Origin: Gautieria morchelliformis
Lineage: Eukaryota; Basidiomycota; Agaricomycetes; Gomphales; Gomphaceae
Reading direction: 5' to 3'
DNA: 64,000 bases
Assembly: GCA_015179125.1 (NCBI GenBank)
Contig: WHVA01000288.1
Location: 80,519 to 144,518, forward strand
This document shows, in pieces, positions 20,438 to 37,004 of the stretch. A program made the translations under genes and the position numbers. Every line of letters starts with the position of its first letter. The stretch's first letter is position 1. Under the pieces are notes generated by a model that ran no database searches, was not told the origin of the DNA, and saw only the letters and a program-made list of their open reading frames with translations.

Positions 20438-23400
20438 ATGGACTTCCTATCGCAGACGTACAATGCTTTAAGAGGACCCACGGGGGCTCCTCAGACGGCA
20501 CTTGAGACAGTTCGGAGACTAGCTGACCGGCTGTCGCAGGACACCTTACTTTCAGACCGACGCGCAGCTGTTTTGTCTCTGAAAGGCCTGTCCAGGGATT
20601 GTAAAGCAGATGTAGGAGAAACGGCACTACCAGGACTTCTTGAGGTTCTCCAGAAGGACACGGATATTGATGCGGACATGGGGAAGGCCGTGCTCGAGAC
20701 CATGACGATACTATGCGAAGTGGGAGGTGGAGAAGGTGATGGTGCCACAGGCTCGGCTGGTGGAAAGGATGTCGGTCTGAAGCATACGGACGTGGTACTC
20801 GAGAACCCCAAAGCTGCAAATAAGTTATTTCAGCTCTTGGGTGACCAGACCTTTTATACACGATATGGATCGCTTCAGCTCCTTCAAGTTTTGCTACATA
20901 ACCGGAGGCCAGTGCTTCAGGGATATTTTTTAAAGTCACCCCTGGGGCTTGGAAACGTTATCTCTGTTCTCGAGGAGAAACGAGAGGTTATTCGCAATGG
21001 TATGTCGCAGTCTTAGTTCAAGTTATTTGCTTGGGGCACAACTGTCCTCCATGCGTAGCTGATTGATATCTTGAAAGAGGGCCTTCTGATGCTTCAATCG
21101 CTTATATCCCAGAATGCCGAGATTCAAAAAATCTTGGCTTTCGAAGGAGCTTTCGAGAAGCTCTTGAATATAGTCACTTCCGAAGGAGGTATTGAAGGGG
21201 GCATCGTCGTGCAAGATAGCCTCACAAGTATTGATGGGTTACTGCGTTTCAATGTGTCCAATCAAGTATGTCTCTCTGGACCATCGAATGCATTATGAAT
21301 GGCTCAGATAGACACATTAACACTCAGTCATACTTCCGTGAAACCTCTCTGCTTCCATATCTTTCCCCACTCCTCCTATTCCCGTCCAATCTCTCTCCGA
21401 CGGCTCCCACGCCACAGGAATTTGCTCTACAATTTTGGGATCCACAAAAGCTCGTCAATGCTGGACTGGTGGTTGGCATCGTTGGTATGTTGATCGGGGG
21501 TAAGGGTGGAGCGGTATGCCTTTTCTTTTTCTCTTTTTCAGAATGTTAACTGAGCTCGCTTCTATCATAGCCCGCTGATCAGCATTCTATTCTAAGATGT
21601 CTTTTGGAGTTAGCACTGGCGTCCAACGCCCCAACTGCTGTCAAGACCAAGGTATCCACCGTCCGCTTACAATTCTACGCTGCACATGTTGATACCCCAT
21701 ACCCCACAGGCCCTCCGCACTTTGCCACCCTCACCGGTATTTCCTACGGCGATTGTAACTCCCTATCAGCCTGTTCCTGAGACGAATGGGGAAGAATGGG
21801 ATCGACTGGAAACTGTGACTGCGTTGGATGCCTTAGTGAACAACACCCTTGAGGGTGAATATGGAGGCATGAATGAAACAGTCGACAGAAAAAGGCGGGA
21901 CGCGTTGGAATTCAGAGCACTGTCACTCGGAGTGTTTTGTGTGAGAATTGAATTTGATGCTATCAGCGCGTCCTAATTATCTTCGTCAGAGCTTCATTGC
22001 ACAGGAAGAAGTGCGATTAGCTTTAATCCGGGGGATGTTACCCGCAGATGCTGCCTCAGGTAGGCCCTGTGGTTCATTGGTCCTTATCACATCACTCAAT
22101 TAGTAACATACAGAACCAATGCGTCCCAGCATTGCATCGCTCAACCTACTAAGCGCCCTGGCAGTACTTCCCGTCTCTCCTCTTACTGCTTCAGCTTCTC
22201 ACCGAACACATCTCGCTACCCTTCTTTTCGCCTCTTTGTTGCGGTTCTCACAATCTGCCAAGGCGTTGGCCCAAGCAATAGTTCCTACTTTAGCCGTTCA
22301 GCCTCCTCCGACACCCAGCTTAGGAGGGGCTTTCTTTGTTCCAGCCGATAATGCAAACGCGCCATCGAATGCAGGGCTGTCGCATGAAGAAGATCTCGAC
22401 AACGACGATCGACCACAAACTTTACTTCAGACTATATCAGAGCATCTTTCACTGTCATTTTTATCTCGCAATCGGGCAATAGAAAGAGGGGATGGCCGAG
22501 AAGAGCGCGAATGGGACCGTCTCATCGTAGGGTATCTTATCCTCCTCGCACAATGGCTATGGGAGAATCCCAGTGCAGTGCGAGAGTTTTTGGAGGCGGG
22601 AGGGCTCAGTGTGGTAGGTCATGTAGCCGTAAGTGACAGGCACTTCGACTGATCATGCTCTGAGCATAGCTTGTTGAGCCCATCAATCAGTCCTCTGGTA
22701 TGGATGTCTTAGTGCAAGGCTTGTGCGCCTTCCTTCTTGCCGTCTGTTATGAATATAACCGGGAACCGGGAGAAATCACTCGGTCAGCTATCAACGCTAC
22801 TCGGTTGTATGCAGAACTAATGATCATCTACTTTAGTCATACTATCCATGCCATACTGAATCGTCTCAGCTCAGATGCCCTTGTTGCCCGAATGGCTCGC
22901 GCACGCGAAGACGAGCGGTTTAAATCCATCGGACCAGATAGCCTTGTCCTCTCTTATCCTCCCTCACAGTCGGGTACCTTAACACCCCTAGTAACCAATG
23001 GTTTTGGTAGAGATGAAGAAGGGGGAGAGATTTGGTTCGACTGGGGATTCGTGGAGTTCTGGAAGTCCAACTTTTGTGAGTGTGTCCAGAGTGATTTCCT
23101 ATCTATTTCATTCCGAATTTTATGTCTGTCAAAGATGCAATGCAAAGGGCTGTCAGTACGGACCCTGATGCCGTGTCTGCATCAGCAGGTGAATCACCCC
23201 TTCGCATCCTCAAAATACATGACAGTAATCAATTCCATCGTCTCCTACAGTTGAAAATCCTGAACAAGCTGCCCTCATATCCTCGTTACGTGATATGATA
23301 CAGCAACAGGCCACTGAGCTTGAAAACCTTCGAGCTTTGTCGAATCGACCTCCCGAACCTCGAGAGAACCCCCAGGGCGTGGCACTAATAGCTTCCTTGC

Positions 23401-23738
23401 GTGAGCAACTGCAGAAGCAGACTGGCGAACTGGAAGGGCTGCAAAAACAGATTGCGGAAACCACCCGCGCTTATGAAGAAGATGTTCGTCGTTCCCTTGT
23501 TCCTACCCTTCCAACGCGTCTAACGGTTTTTTTGCAGAAAATATCGCTAGTAGGGAGAATCAAGGCCGCCGAATCCGATTTGAAGAGTACCCAGGAAACC
23601 AAGAAAGAAGCAGAGAAAGAGCAAGAGGATCTACTCGTGTTTTTGGAAGAGTTGAGCGGTAAGCGAAGACGCGATAAGCAGCGGATGCGTGAAGCAGGAT
23701 TGGAAGTGTCGGATGATGAAGGCGAGGCAGAGGAATGA
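20438..23738 (+). CDS. uso1: vesicle-tethering protein USO1/p115
   Basis: This large multi-exon gene encodes the peripheral Golgi tether that captures COPII vesicles. It starts MDFLSQTYNALRGPTGAPQT at 20438, the usual start, although the frame is open a little further upstream. The armadillo-like globular head is well conserved: LSDRRAAVLSLKGLSRDCK, TRYGSLQLLQVLLHNRRP and QDSLTSIDGLLRFNVSNQ, then the second head region with GVF, SFIAQEEVRLALIRGMLP and MRPSIASLNLLSALA. After FDWGFVEFWKSNF comes a coiled coil (QQQATELENLRAL through KKEAEKEQEDLLVFLEEL), ending in the acidic tail VSDDEGEAEE typical of the family. The coiled coil is far shorter than that of yeast Uso1 and more like animal p115. 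About ten short introns are present. The gene ends 86 bases before the convergent EFG1 gene. Confidence 0.9.
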
Positions 23739-23824
23739 TTCTAGATATCAGTAATTGTTATATATTAATTTTCTACCGGCATCCAACCTTCGCTGATGGT
23801 TCACATACATACCTGTAATTGGTC

Positions 23825-24800
23825 TTAACCATCATCGCTTTGGCCCTGATCGTCACTCTCGGATGCCTCAAAGAACGCGTCGCCAGGTACACCCTTCAGT
23901 TTGCTTGCCACGACTTCCTTCCGTTTCCCTTTCCTTTCAACACCAGCTGGAGGTTCGGACGCTTCCTGCCATTCCATAGCCTCCTCTTGCGAACGTCTTT
24001 TATCCATCGTCACCTCTGGTTCGGCATCCATTTTGCCCTTTTCCATAGCCTCCCTCACCAACCGCCGTAACTCTGAGCGTTGTTTATCTGTATCAGAACT
24101 TCCGGCCCCGCTGTCGACTTTGGCTGCCTCTTGAGGAAAGAGGGAGATATACTTCCTGGTTTTAGGGTAATGCTACACAAAAAGACTATCAATGTTATAC
24201 CCCGTTGAGGCGAAAATGACGCACAAGAATGTAATTCAAGTCGACACGATGGGAAAATAGAGACTCTCGGAGAGAAGAAAGATTTTCGGGTGACACGTTC
24301 GTGCCATCCAATTCCTTCTTTGCATGTTTTATTTTACGACATACTTTCTGGCGCTCTGAACGCAAATCAGTGCCACCAATAAGGGATAATCACCAAGGCC
24401 GCGACTTACCAAAAAATTTAACCTGAAGTCCACAAAAGTGATGTTCAGAATCTTCAACTAGCATGCATCGGGGGTCCATACTTTGTGGTATTTCACAGCT
24501 AAAGTACGTTCTTGTCGTGTTCGCTCCGCTTTGGCCAAATCTGACTCTAGCGACCTCAAGCGCCTCTCAGTCTCAATGCGAACGTCAGCGGCAAGATTAT
24601 CCTGTAGAAACACTGTGTTCAGTTGATATTCATCTTCCGAAGGTTCTTACCTTTGCGAGTAATCGGCGAGTCTGCCTCAGAGAGGATTTGATCTTTTGAA
24701 CGCCAGGTACAGCGGAACTTGAAGACATCTCATTGTCTGTATGCTTTAACAATTTTGTTTTCTTCCGAGTTCCAGTCGTTCCAAGTCGGGTCGGTGCCAT
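23825..24800 (-). CDS. efg1: rRNA-processing protein EFG1
   Basis: This is a nucleolar protein of the EFG1 family needed for 18S rRNA maturation. It starts at 24800 with MAPTRLGTTGTRKKTKLLKH. Exons then give VQKIKSSLRQTRRLLAK, the conserved coiled-coil helix DNLAADVRIETERRLRSLE continuing LAKAERTRQERTLAVKYHKV, RQKVCRKIKHAKKELD, VDLNYIL, and HYPKTRKYISLFPQEA. This is the family's core signature in the correct order. The last exon (23825-24061 and upstream) is charged and ends in an acidic Ser/Asp tail. Introns are short GT-AG. It is convergent with USO1 and the two stops are 86 bases apart, so their 3' UTRs probably overlap. Confidence 0.88.
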
Positions 24801-26258
24801 TTGTACAGATAAGATAGTTGGGGAAAAGGAAGAGATTTCCGGTCGCGTACCTGTGACGGTAGTGTCACATCACTGTTTACATAACCTCTTTTACGGTAAT
24901 CGATACTTGGGCGAGTTTCGTTGGGTCAACAAACAGCGTAACAAACCTTGAAGATATACCCCCTTCCACGGTAATTTGTAATCCCAAACAAACTGGCTGT
25001 TGTCTCTAATTTGTGTGAGTTTTGTGTGGTGCTACAAATACTGAGATACAAATGATAGTAAACTTATTTCATTTTGTGATGACATTCTATGAGTTTAGAC
25101 CAAGGGGGTATATGTTTCAAACGTGCTACGCCGTTTGTCAATCCAGCAAATGGTGAGATTGCCCCAGTGACAAGGATTCCACTGTCAGCCGATGGCATTA
25201 CGAACGATGTTCGCGACGTTATACATTAGCATGGACTTTAACACACTCACTTTTCTAACGGCTGAACTCAATACTTATGTGACTGCGAAGTAGATGCCAC
25301 CAGGTTTCAAGGCGGGTCTGGAGTCCGTGCCAGAGGTATGCGTGCATGTAACCTACTACATGCTCGGGCCATATCCATTGCCTTTCGGAAAAGAACTACC
25401 AGAGACGGACAAAGAGATCGACTTCTCGAGCAAGAACCTGGGGGATATCATATTTCGAATTCCCACCTATTCGCGCTGCTTCCGAGTTCGGAGTGAGGTC
25501 AACACCAGATCTCGCCACTCACTGCATCATTAAGTCAAGACAGTGACGAGCAACTAGAATATCAGGCAAGCAGGGAAAATTTGATGTTGACAGTTCAAAT
25601 TCGAGCTGTTCCCCCTCCCCAGATACTAATCTCCCTTTATATCAATGAGTCGCAGGCTCCATGAATAGTGAAACTTACACGTATCGAGCTAGAAGCTTGA
25701 GCACGGCTGAGGGGCGGGCGGAACCACTCTCTCCATGCGATGTCGCCAAGCTCGTTAACAGAGGGAGCCTGGTGAATTTTACTATCCCATCGGCGTTGAC
25801 AGGTCACTGACGTAGGTCTCGGTATTAATTCCACCACAAGTTGCAGAGCGCGACACAATATACCCGGAGGGTCACTTAATTTAGCGGCCCATGGCTCTTT
25901 TCAGCCTCCTGCGGGAGGTAACGCCCGAAAGCATATTCCTCGATGGCATAAAGAATTGATGTCTGAATTGATGTCTGTGTGTCGCAAAGACCAGTCAAGG
26001 CTTAGCAAGCTATATATTTGCTTCTGAGCACCAGTAAGGTTCCCCCTCGCCTCAGGTGATTTTCGCGAGTCCCGCAATTATTCGTCCAACATTTCTTACG
26101 TGTCAAATGTCTTCAAAATTGATCCAGCGAGTCCAAGTGACGGGGTATAGGTACGTCTAGACGGTACATGGTACATATACTACAAAGCTTTAAGGTATAC
26201 ATCCCTTGGACATCGCAGGAGTCTCCTCGTTATATACTAGACAAGGGATTAGTTAATC
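24801..26258. other. 1.45 kb intergenic region
   Basis: No supported gene. A short plus-strand ORF at 25294-25533 (MPPGFKAGLESVPE start, 79 residues) has no recognised family or promoter context. No repeat was detected. Confidence 0.4.
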
Positions 26259-28379
26259 CTATACCTGGCAGCAGTGGTCATATAGCGCGAGGAACGTCTG
26301 CCTCCGAGTGGTACTGCAGAAGATCGATCGGAGAAGTGAATGACGTGATCTACAGTATAAGAAGTGCATCAGCTTCATGCTGTTCACACTTCCAGAGACA
26401 TTACATACGTAAGGATGTAATCGTCGGGGTCCTGGATGCCTTGACGGCCTTTTCAAGCCTGCATCAACAGCTTCGGCTAGCTCCATCATGCGCACTTTCA
26501 AATGCGAGTCATCCTTGGGGGTTTGCGTTAACCGGTGCTGATCACTATCTTCATAGAACTGATTTGTCGCCTCTTTCGTTTTAGTATCGCCCAGTCCTAT
26601 CCCTGAGTCCGCGTCGCCCTTTTCGATGGTCCGCAGTTCATAGCTGCTGGTCAATTGTGCCTTGCTATCTCCAACAGGTGTGTGAGGGTAGTAGGGTGCC
26701 ATAAACGCACTCGGGGTTGTAAACTGACTCCTGTAGCATTTGGTCTGCACTTTGGATATCATATTGGGAGATAAGGAGTCTCGTGGGGATGTGAAAGGAT
26801 TCTTGGTGGCATCTAGATGGTAGTTTCCTATAGTTTTGGTATTCATGTTTAGGGCTGTTGGGCTCTGCTGGTCCTGGTAGACTGTACCAGAGAAAAATGA
26901 GCCATGGGTCTGAGTTTCTAAAATGCCCGGCAGCCAGTTGGAATCCTCTGCGAGTGACCTCGGAAAGAAAATCAACAGGGTCATGGTGGACGAGACGACC
27001 ATTCCCACAGCGGCCAAAAAGGCGAGTAAGTCTGGTGGTGTAAGTTACCAAGCTGCCACAGCAAAAGATCAGAGTTCTAGCCTACCAGTCCACAATCTGT
27101 GGGGAGGGTTCAGTAATGAGAGCCAACGTGACGTAACATACACTGACAGGCTAGCATTGACTGGGTGGTGACCCCGTATACCATCCACGCCCAAAATGAT
27201 GAAGGGGATCGTCATGAATAGACGGAATATGACACGTAGTATCTGAAATGGGGACGGAGTCTCGACGGGGATATTTGAAGCATCTCGTACGAAAACGCAC
27301 ATTCAATTCGTGAAATTTTACGAGCCTCAGGATTACAGGACCTGCGGCACCTTCCTTCTGAACTCTCCGTAAAAATCCTGGAAACCGCACCAGGACAATG
27401 AAGAATACAGCAGTGATGCATGCGGAGGATGACCCTCCGACGAGGAATATGTACGCTTCGGACTATCATGATGGTGGTTACGATCAAGTAAATCCATTGC
27501 ACAACAGTCCGACCTACCTTGAGCCGGTCTTCTCGTGTGAGGATAGCCGTGATGGGCATCCCCGCCATTGCCACCAAAGACCCTGCGTAAGAATGATCGT
27601 GTGAAGAATCAGAGAACAGTCAGCAGAATACTTACAAGCCACCCAGGCTCGGAACTCGATGCTAGAGAACCATTCCCGTCGAGCCTGTCCTTGGTGCAAA
27701 AGAAAAAGCCAAAATAGGAGCTCTAAATTTCATTGTTGGTGTCAACGGAAAGACAGCGAAGGAGAACCTGCGGATAACCTTCCAGATGGGTCACCCTGGG
27801 ATGATGGCAGGGCTTAAGCACATGCTCATATCACAGTAATATACCAGCTCACAGCTCCATCCCCCATGCAACGCTAAACAAAATGTACAGCGGAGTGAGC
27901 CATGCTTGATCTCCTTTGGACCAAAGCTGAAATGGAGTGGGGACGGCTTTGACCAAGAGGGGTCAGAGAGACAATTATCGTGACGTGGGTTGACATACCA
28001 CGGCCATCAATGAATGTATAGCCATTCCGGTATTTGAGAACGGCCATGGAGACGCTGTATGCAACCAAGAGAGGGACAGATCCTAGATAGGAATACTGCG
28101 AGGTTACGTCGCTCAACAGCTAGGGACGGAAGGAAAGGATGATGAGTACTCACTGTCATGACTCGCTTGAAAGTGCCGGATCGTCTGCCGCTGGACCAAG
28201 CGAGGCACTTGAAGCGATCATAGCGCCACAGATGCTGTATAAGGAAGATTTGCAGCTGTGAGCATTGGCCAACAAGGAGCCTGATGTGAGCGCCAGAGCG
28301 GGGATGGACACGTGACAGTACTCACGCCAGAGGCAAGAATGGCCCATGCGAGATGCACGGTAGGGGAAAGATGGCACAT
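26259..28379 (-). CDS. conserved basidiomycete multipass membrane protein, unknown function
   Basis: The start ATG is at 28379 (MCHLSPTVHLAWAILASG). Spliced minus-strand exons give LVGQCSQLQIFLIQHLWRYD, FKCLAWSSGRRSGTFKRVM, TFIDG, VPTPFQLWSKGDQAWLTPLY, ELLFWLFLLHQGQARREWF, VILRLVKFHELNVR, RVIFRLFMTIPFIILGVDGI and FLAAVGMVVSSTMTLLIFFP. A long hydrophilic tail follows to 26259. About seven hydrophobic helices and the charged loops match a family I know only as hypothetical integral membrane proteins of agaricomycetes, receptor-like in topology but without a proven GPCR signature. At least six introns are needed. The last about 40 residues may be read in the wrong frame, because a nearby alternative frame also closes quickly. 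So the exact C-terminus is uncertain. Confidence 0.65.
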
Positions 28380-29701
28380 AGTTCCTTACGACTACCGCCT
28401 ATGTACAACGACTCGGGGTGCAGGGCGCAATAAGCAGAATGGGAGAGTCGTGCGCCGTTCTTGAACGAATGAAGCTGAGTACAGCTTGGCTGTGTGACGG
28501 CCCTCTAGAACATGCGATCAAGGCTGAGGGCCGGAAAGAGAACACTGGCAGCACTGGCTGGCTATAAGACAGGACGGCAAAATAGTGTACCGACACCCAG
28601 TGGCAGTGATCGGTCGCGAAGGCCATAAAGGAGCAGAGCAAAGACCGGTTATCACTATCTCGATAATATTGACTTTTGCCCTTTTGCAGTGCTCACCACC
28701 TGCGAGCTATTGCATCACCAGGGTCAACACTGATGAAGCGAGGCCCCACTGGACTATATACAGTAACCATTTGAATTGTCCATATGCTGCGAGCACTAAA
28801 ATAAAGTTTATAATGGAAAGGTCCATATGCTAGATTCGGCTCCTACTCTGTTTCCAAGACGATTACTACTGTAAGTACAATTTCGAGCCTGGCGGAAGTT
28901 TGGGTTCATCAGTTTGACCTGGTACTTGGGACAAGGTCAAAATTCGTCAGCCATGATTCTCAAGATGGGCGTTTTCGACCATTCTTTGTGAGACTGATAC
29001 TGTACTGTATCTCTGCATACATCTTTCGTCTTTTGACATGTGACCGGCAGGAGCCAAGACCCGTGCCACTTGAAATTGTACGCGACATCAGGTAAATGGG
29101 CAAGTACACCGGCACTAATAAAACAACAACTCTACCCCGCACGTCTGGACCCCTTTAGGTTTCATACGGACGCCTTCCGAAATCAGCAGTATATTGTGTG
29201 CGGCTAACTAGAAATGGCTGGCCATTTCGCCAAGTACCCGCTCACCATGACGCAGATTGTCTTCTCAAACGGAAACTCGAAAGGCGAAGGAATGTTGCAT
29301 GTAAAACAATCAACCGGATTTTCCGCAGCCAACGAACTGCATGTCTGCGGGGTACGCGGACATGCTCATGCCGAGCATGTCGTCACGCATCACGGCACCC
29401 TCTGCCAGGCGTCACGCGTCACGCGGCAGCAGAAGCGAGGCTCTGGCCGAAATTCAGGTTTGAACCATATTCAGCAGCGTCGGTAGAGAATCCGCAATTC
29501 GGCATTTACTAAACATTAAAGGCTTAATGTTAATTGTGGGCATATACACCCACAACGACATCGTATTTCCGCTTGATTCTTACACAAAGACTCTGTGTAC
29601 TTTCAAGATTGCCGCATCAGCAACGCGAACCCATGCTTACGTCATCAATTCTGCTATCTTTTAATCCCACGCCTTTCTTACCTTGAGCACAAGTCGTTAT
29701 A
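28380..29701. other. 1.3 kb intergenic, divergent promoters
   Basis: This lies between the divergent membrane-protein and snRNP genes and probably contains both promoters. Short ORFs on both strands (for example 28399-28641 and 29198-29512) have no recognisable product. Confidence 0.5.
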
Positions 29702-30858
29702 ATGTCGGTAGAAGCTACTGCAGCACCAGTTTCGGACGCTATGGAAGGCGTCGTGGAGGCGAAGCAGGATGCTGAACCAGTGACTGAGCCAACTGAGCCG
29801 ACCGAGCCAACCGAAAAACCCATCACAGAGGACGCTCCGGAAGTCCCAGAAGTGATAGCCTCCGAAACGCTTTACATCCAAAACTTGAACGAGAAGATTA
29901 AAGTGGACGGTATTGTCACTTTCTTACCACTTGAATCGTTGCACCTAATATCAATCATTCTAGTTATGAAGGCCACTCTAAAAGCACTGTTTAAAACATA
30001 TGGCACGGTTTTGGATGTAACGGCACACGGAAATTTGCGCATGCGGGGGCAGGCGTTCGTGTCTTTCGAGTCCACAGAGATCGCCAGCAAGGCTTTGAAG
30101 GAAGTCAACAGATTTCCTCTTTACGCCAAGCCTATGGTATACATTTTCTTCACATTGCACACATGGCGTGGTGCTGAGTCCCTCCTTAGCAAATATCGTA
30201 CGCAAAGACACGATCCGATGCCGTGGTAAAGCTTCTAGATGAGAATAGCCTTGAAGGTCATTTGGTTGACCGGAAAGACCGGAAAAGTGAGCTAATACGA
30301 GGCGGCGAAAATGGGTGGCTTACTTGTTTTGCTGCCTCCAGAGCGAACACGGCTCGACAACCCAGTGCGACGTAAATTCGCTGCTAAACGAGCCGCAGCA
30401 CAAGGTATGCAGAGTGATTGACTTCGCACCAGGTCTTGTGCTTACCGCAGCCATAGTCGACGGTGTGGTACCATTGCCCGGTCCCAAGCGTCCCAATGTT
30501 CAAATGCCCGACGAGTACCTACCGCCAAACAAGATTCTTTTCCTTCAAAATCTTCCGGAAAGCGTTACCAAAGATCAACTCACAGCATTGTTTTCACAGT
30601 TCGTTTCGGGTCCCAATCATATGTCTTTCCATTTACTGATACATCAAAGGTATCCCAATCTGTACGAAGTACGTCTTATCCCGACAAAAAAGGACATTGC
30701 ATTCGTGGAATATGTGGACGAGAACTCTGCATCCGTAGCCAAGGATGCATTGCACAATTACAAATTAGATGGGGAAGGCAAGATCAAGGTTCGTTTCTTG
30801 TATGGAGGTGTGCATTTCATACTAATAGTCATTTCAGATCACGTTTGCGAGGAAGTAA
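29702..30858 (+). CDS. U1A/U2B''-type snRNP protein with two RRMs
   Basis: This is a spliceosomal RNA-binding protein. An acidic Thr/Glu/Pro-rich N-terminus precedes RRM1, with RNP2 LYIQNL in SETLYIQNLNEKIKVD and RNP1 RMRGQAFVSF. RRM1 then ends FPLYAKPMQISYAKTRSD, diagnostic of the U1A/U2B''/SNF family. A basic linker (RTRLDNPVRRKFAAKRAAAQ) leads to RRM2, with KILFLQNLPESVTKDQL, LYEVRLIPTKKDIAFVEY and the final KITFARK before TAA at 30856-30858. Six or so GT-AG introns of 45-65 nt join in phase and no damage is seen. Yeast splits this role between Mud1 (U1) and Msl1 (U2). In most basidiomycetes one gene may serve both, which I cannot test here. Confidence 0.85.
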
Positions 30859-31071
30859 GATCGTCTTGTTTGTATCTATGCATGTAGCTATCTACGCTAT
30901 TTGTTTTGAGGATGTGGTTACCTGTATGTGTACCTTTTTCCTCTCACCAAACTTATTTGTCTCTGCTAGCGGTAGTCTACTTTGGTTGGTGAGTCGTCCT
31001 GAATAAAACGTGCCGGGGTATTCCATAAAGTATAGTATCGGGCAATATCACACTCATCTAAAATAAAAGTC

Positions 31072-34775
<3,704 letters not shown>

Positions 34776-35255
34776 TAAATAAAATGCAAAAGACTAAGGG
34801 TCACCTGAAACCGTCTGAGACCCAATAATGCAACGAAGCTTGTCTGTCGGATTGTGGTAGCTTACTGCGAACAGCGAGTGTCAGTCAAACCAAACGCTGG
34901 TGAAATTCTCAGAGTTAGATGGTGCTGCTTACATAAATCCATATTACCGTAGTTACAGTACATACAGTACCCATCTCGATGAACAATTCATGCATGTCTT
35001 CAAGTCAGTACCCTAGCAGCTTTGCCGAACCCATGAGCTCGGAAGGATTTTAATCAGGTGTGTTGTCGTATTAATGAGGATTAAACATGGCTGTTATCAG
35101 CCCGATCCGATGCATCCTAGAGTGTAGGTCCGGTCTCCCATTGCCATGCCTTGAACGGTTAGATTATCATCTCACGTCAAGCTAGACCTGCTGACAAAAC
35201 AGCAACTTCACCCACATTAATAAATTGTACAATAACCAGCAAATAACTTTATGCT
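34776..35255. other. intergenic 480 bp, PMR1 promoter
   Basis: No ORF of note. It holds the upstream region of PMR1 and the 3' side of the GT71 gene, both transcribed leftward. Confidence 0.5.
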
Positions 35256-37004
35256 TCACCAACCACCCACTCTACCGCCTGCTTGTATCCACTGCACCTC
35301 GACGTCTTTGAATACGCCTCCGTACACTTCGTCGAATTGCTCAGTTATCACCTTTTGCGCCTGCGCTCCACCCTCATCGTCACTTGCAACCGTCACCTCG
35401 AGATCTACACACATTCCTGCGTTCTCATATACCCACGTTCTCGCACGATCAAGGCTCGGCTCATTAGCAATGTCCTGACTAGCGCGCTTGATGGTCTTGA
35501 ATATCCGCCGTCCCTTGGCTTCCCACGCCGTATATCGATGTTTCAGCAAATTGGCGTGCAAGAACAGAGGGAGGTATTGGCCCCTCTCGTCTTTTGCGAT
35601 GTCATATTGCAACATCACAAATCCGCAGAATTTCTCTGCATCCCAACCAGAAGCGGCACCTAACGCAGAAAGCCAGCGAGGAGCCGCAAAATATGGCGCG
35701 CTGAGGGCCCAGAATGCATATCGGAACGTGTCTTTATCCCCACCAGCGAGTAAAAACCAAAAGTCATGATTAGCTTGCATATGGGCTGCAACATGCAAAG
35801 CAGCCAGGTTGAGGCCATTGTTTCCGCGCTTGTTGATCAAAATCTGTCCAGACTCGACCTGCCACTCGCCGTAGTTGCATGTCTTGCCTAATACGCGCCA
35901 AACAGGATTGTCCGCTTAATTAAACCTTATGGTTAGTTACATACCGACGCTAGTGAAATGAAATACCAACGGTGGTCTTTGTTATAGTCCGGCCAAAAGA
36001 CCGCACCCCCGCTGGTCTTATATACCGGCTCGTCAAACAAATAAGCCGGATCTCGTAATGGGACGTTGTCGCTATCGAGATACAAAACTTCTGCAAATGT
36101 CGAGGCTATAATTGCAGCTGCCTTGAGGTGGAAGTTCTTCCATGCCCCAGAGTCTTTTTGTAGGCCTGCAAGCTGGCGACACTGTTCAGCTTGTTTTAAC
36201 GGACTCAATAAGAGATGCACACTTCATGATGCGTGGCACCCAGGTCACGCATGGACGTGAGCACAGCCTCGTCGTTGATCTCGCCTGGAAATGAGAATAT
36301 TTGTACGGGAAGGTCTGACTTGTATTCCTGCCTTAGAATGCGAAGCGTTACCAGTGCAGTTCTCGCTGTATCCTTGACGTACGATATCGAATGAATACAG
36401 GCATCTAGACATCCAAGAGACACATCACCTTGTTTCCAGCGGTCATGACCACGCCTCTGCCTTCACCTGCGCCACTTCCTGACCCCATAACAGACTTCCC
36501 TTCCTTCTCCAGCTGTTCCAGATGTCGGACAATCGCTTGCCTCCGGCGCCGGATATCGGATATGCTGACGGCCAGCCACTTCTCCCTATTTTCTCTCAAC
36601 TGGTCTTTATTCACCTGCATGTCCGCAACGTCGCGAGGGCAAGCTTCCTCGTTCTTAGCGACGGTTTCCACATGGGATAGTGCAGGAGCGTCGAGGAGTG
36701 ACTGGAGGCGTTGCCGTAGAACAGGAGATGAAAGTTGAATGTGGCTGGGAGTATCGTTTGACTCGTCGACACCCTGTGGACTCTTCCGAAGGCTGTCGTC
36801 GCCAGGCTTTGGATCCGGCCAAGCATGGCCCAAATCTAACGGACCATCAGCGATGCCGAGGTCGGAGTGCTCACCCGCGGTCCACCCAGAGCCAGCCCAA
36901 GGAAATACCGTAATGTAGCCAGAGCGACGCCACAGAATGAGACTGAGCGAGAGTAAAACAATGCCACCGATGAGAAATGCGAGCAAGGAACGGCGGACGT
37001 GCAT
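35256..37004 (-). CDS. alpha-1,3-mannosyltransferase, GT71 (MNN1-like)
   Basis: This is a type II Golgi glycosyltransferase. The ATG at 37004 begins MHVRRSLLAFLIGGIVLLSL, with a signal anchor at about residues 7-24. A long Ser/Asp/Gln-rich stem with coiled-coil character follows. The catalytic domain is spread over later exons: TARTALVTLRILRQEYKSDL; LPVQIFSFPGEI; QKDSGAWKNFHLKAAAI; the metal-binding LYLDSDNVPLRDP (DxD); GGAVFWPDYNKDH; ESGQILINKRG; and GGDKDTFRYAFWAL. These are the diagnostic motifs of the Mannosyl_trans3/GT71 family that adds terminal alpha-1,3-mannose to glycoproteins. The C-terminus ends at 35256. Four or so introns are present and no damage was seen. The acceptor (N- or O-glycan) cannot be decided. 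Confidence 0.88.

Noticed and set aside
25294..25533. 79-residue ORF starting MPPGFKAG
   Set aside because: Too short and no supporting exons or family; left inside the intergenic note.
29198..29512. Two overlapping ORFs before the snRNP gene
   Set aside because: Basic, unstructured and in the promoter region; no homology cue.
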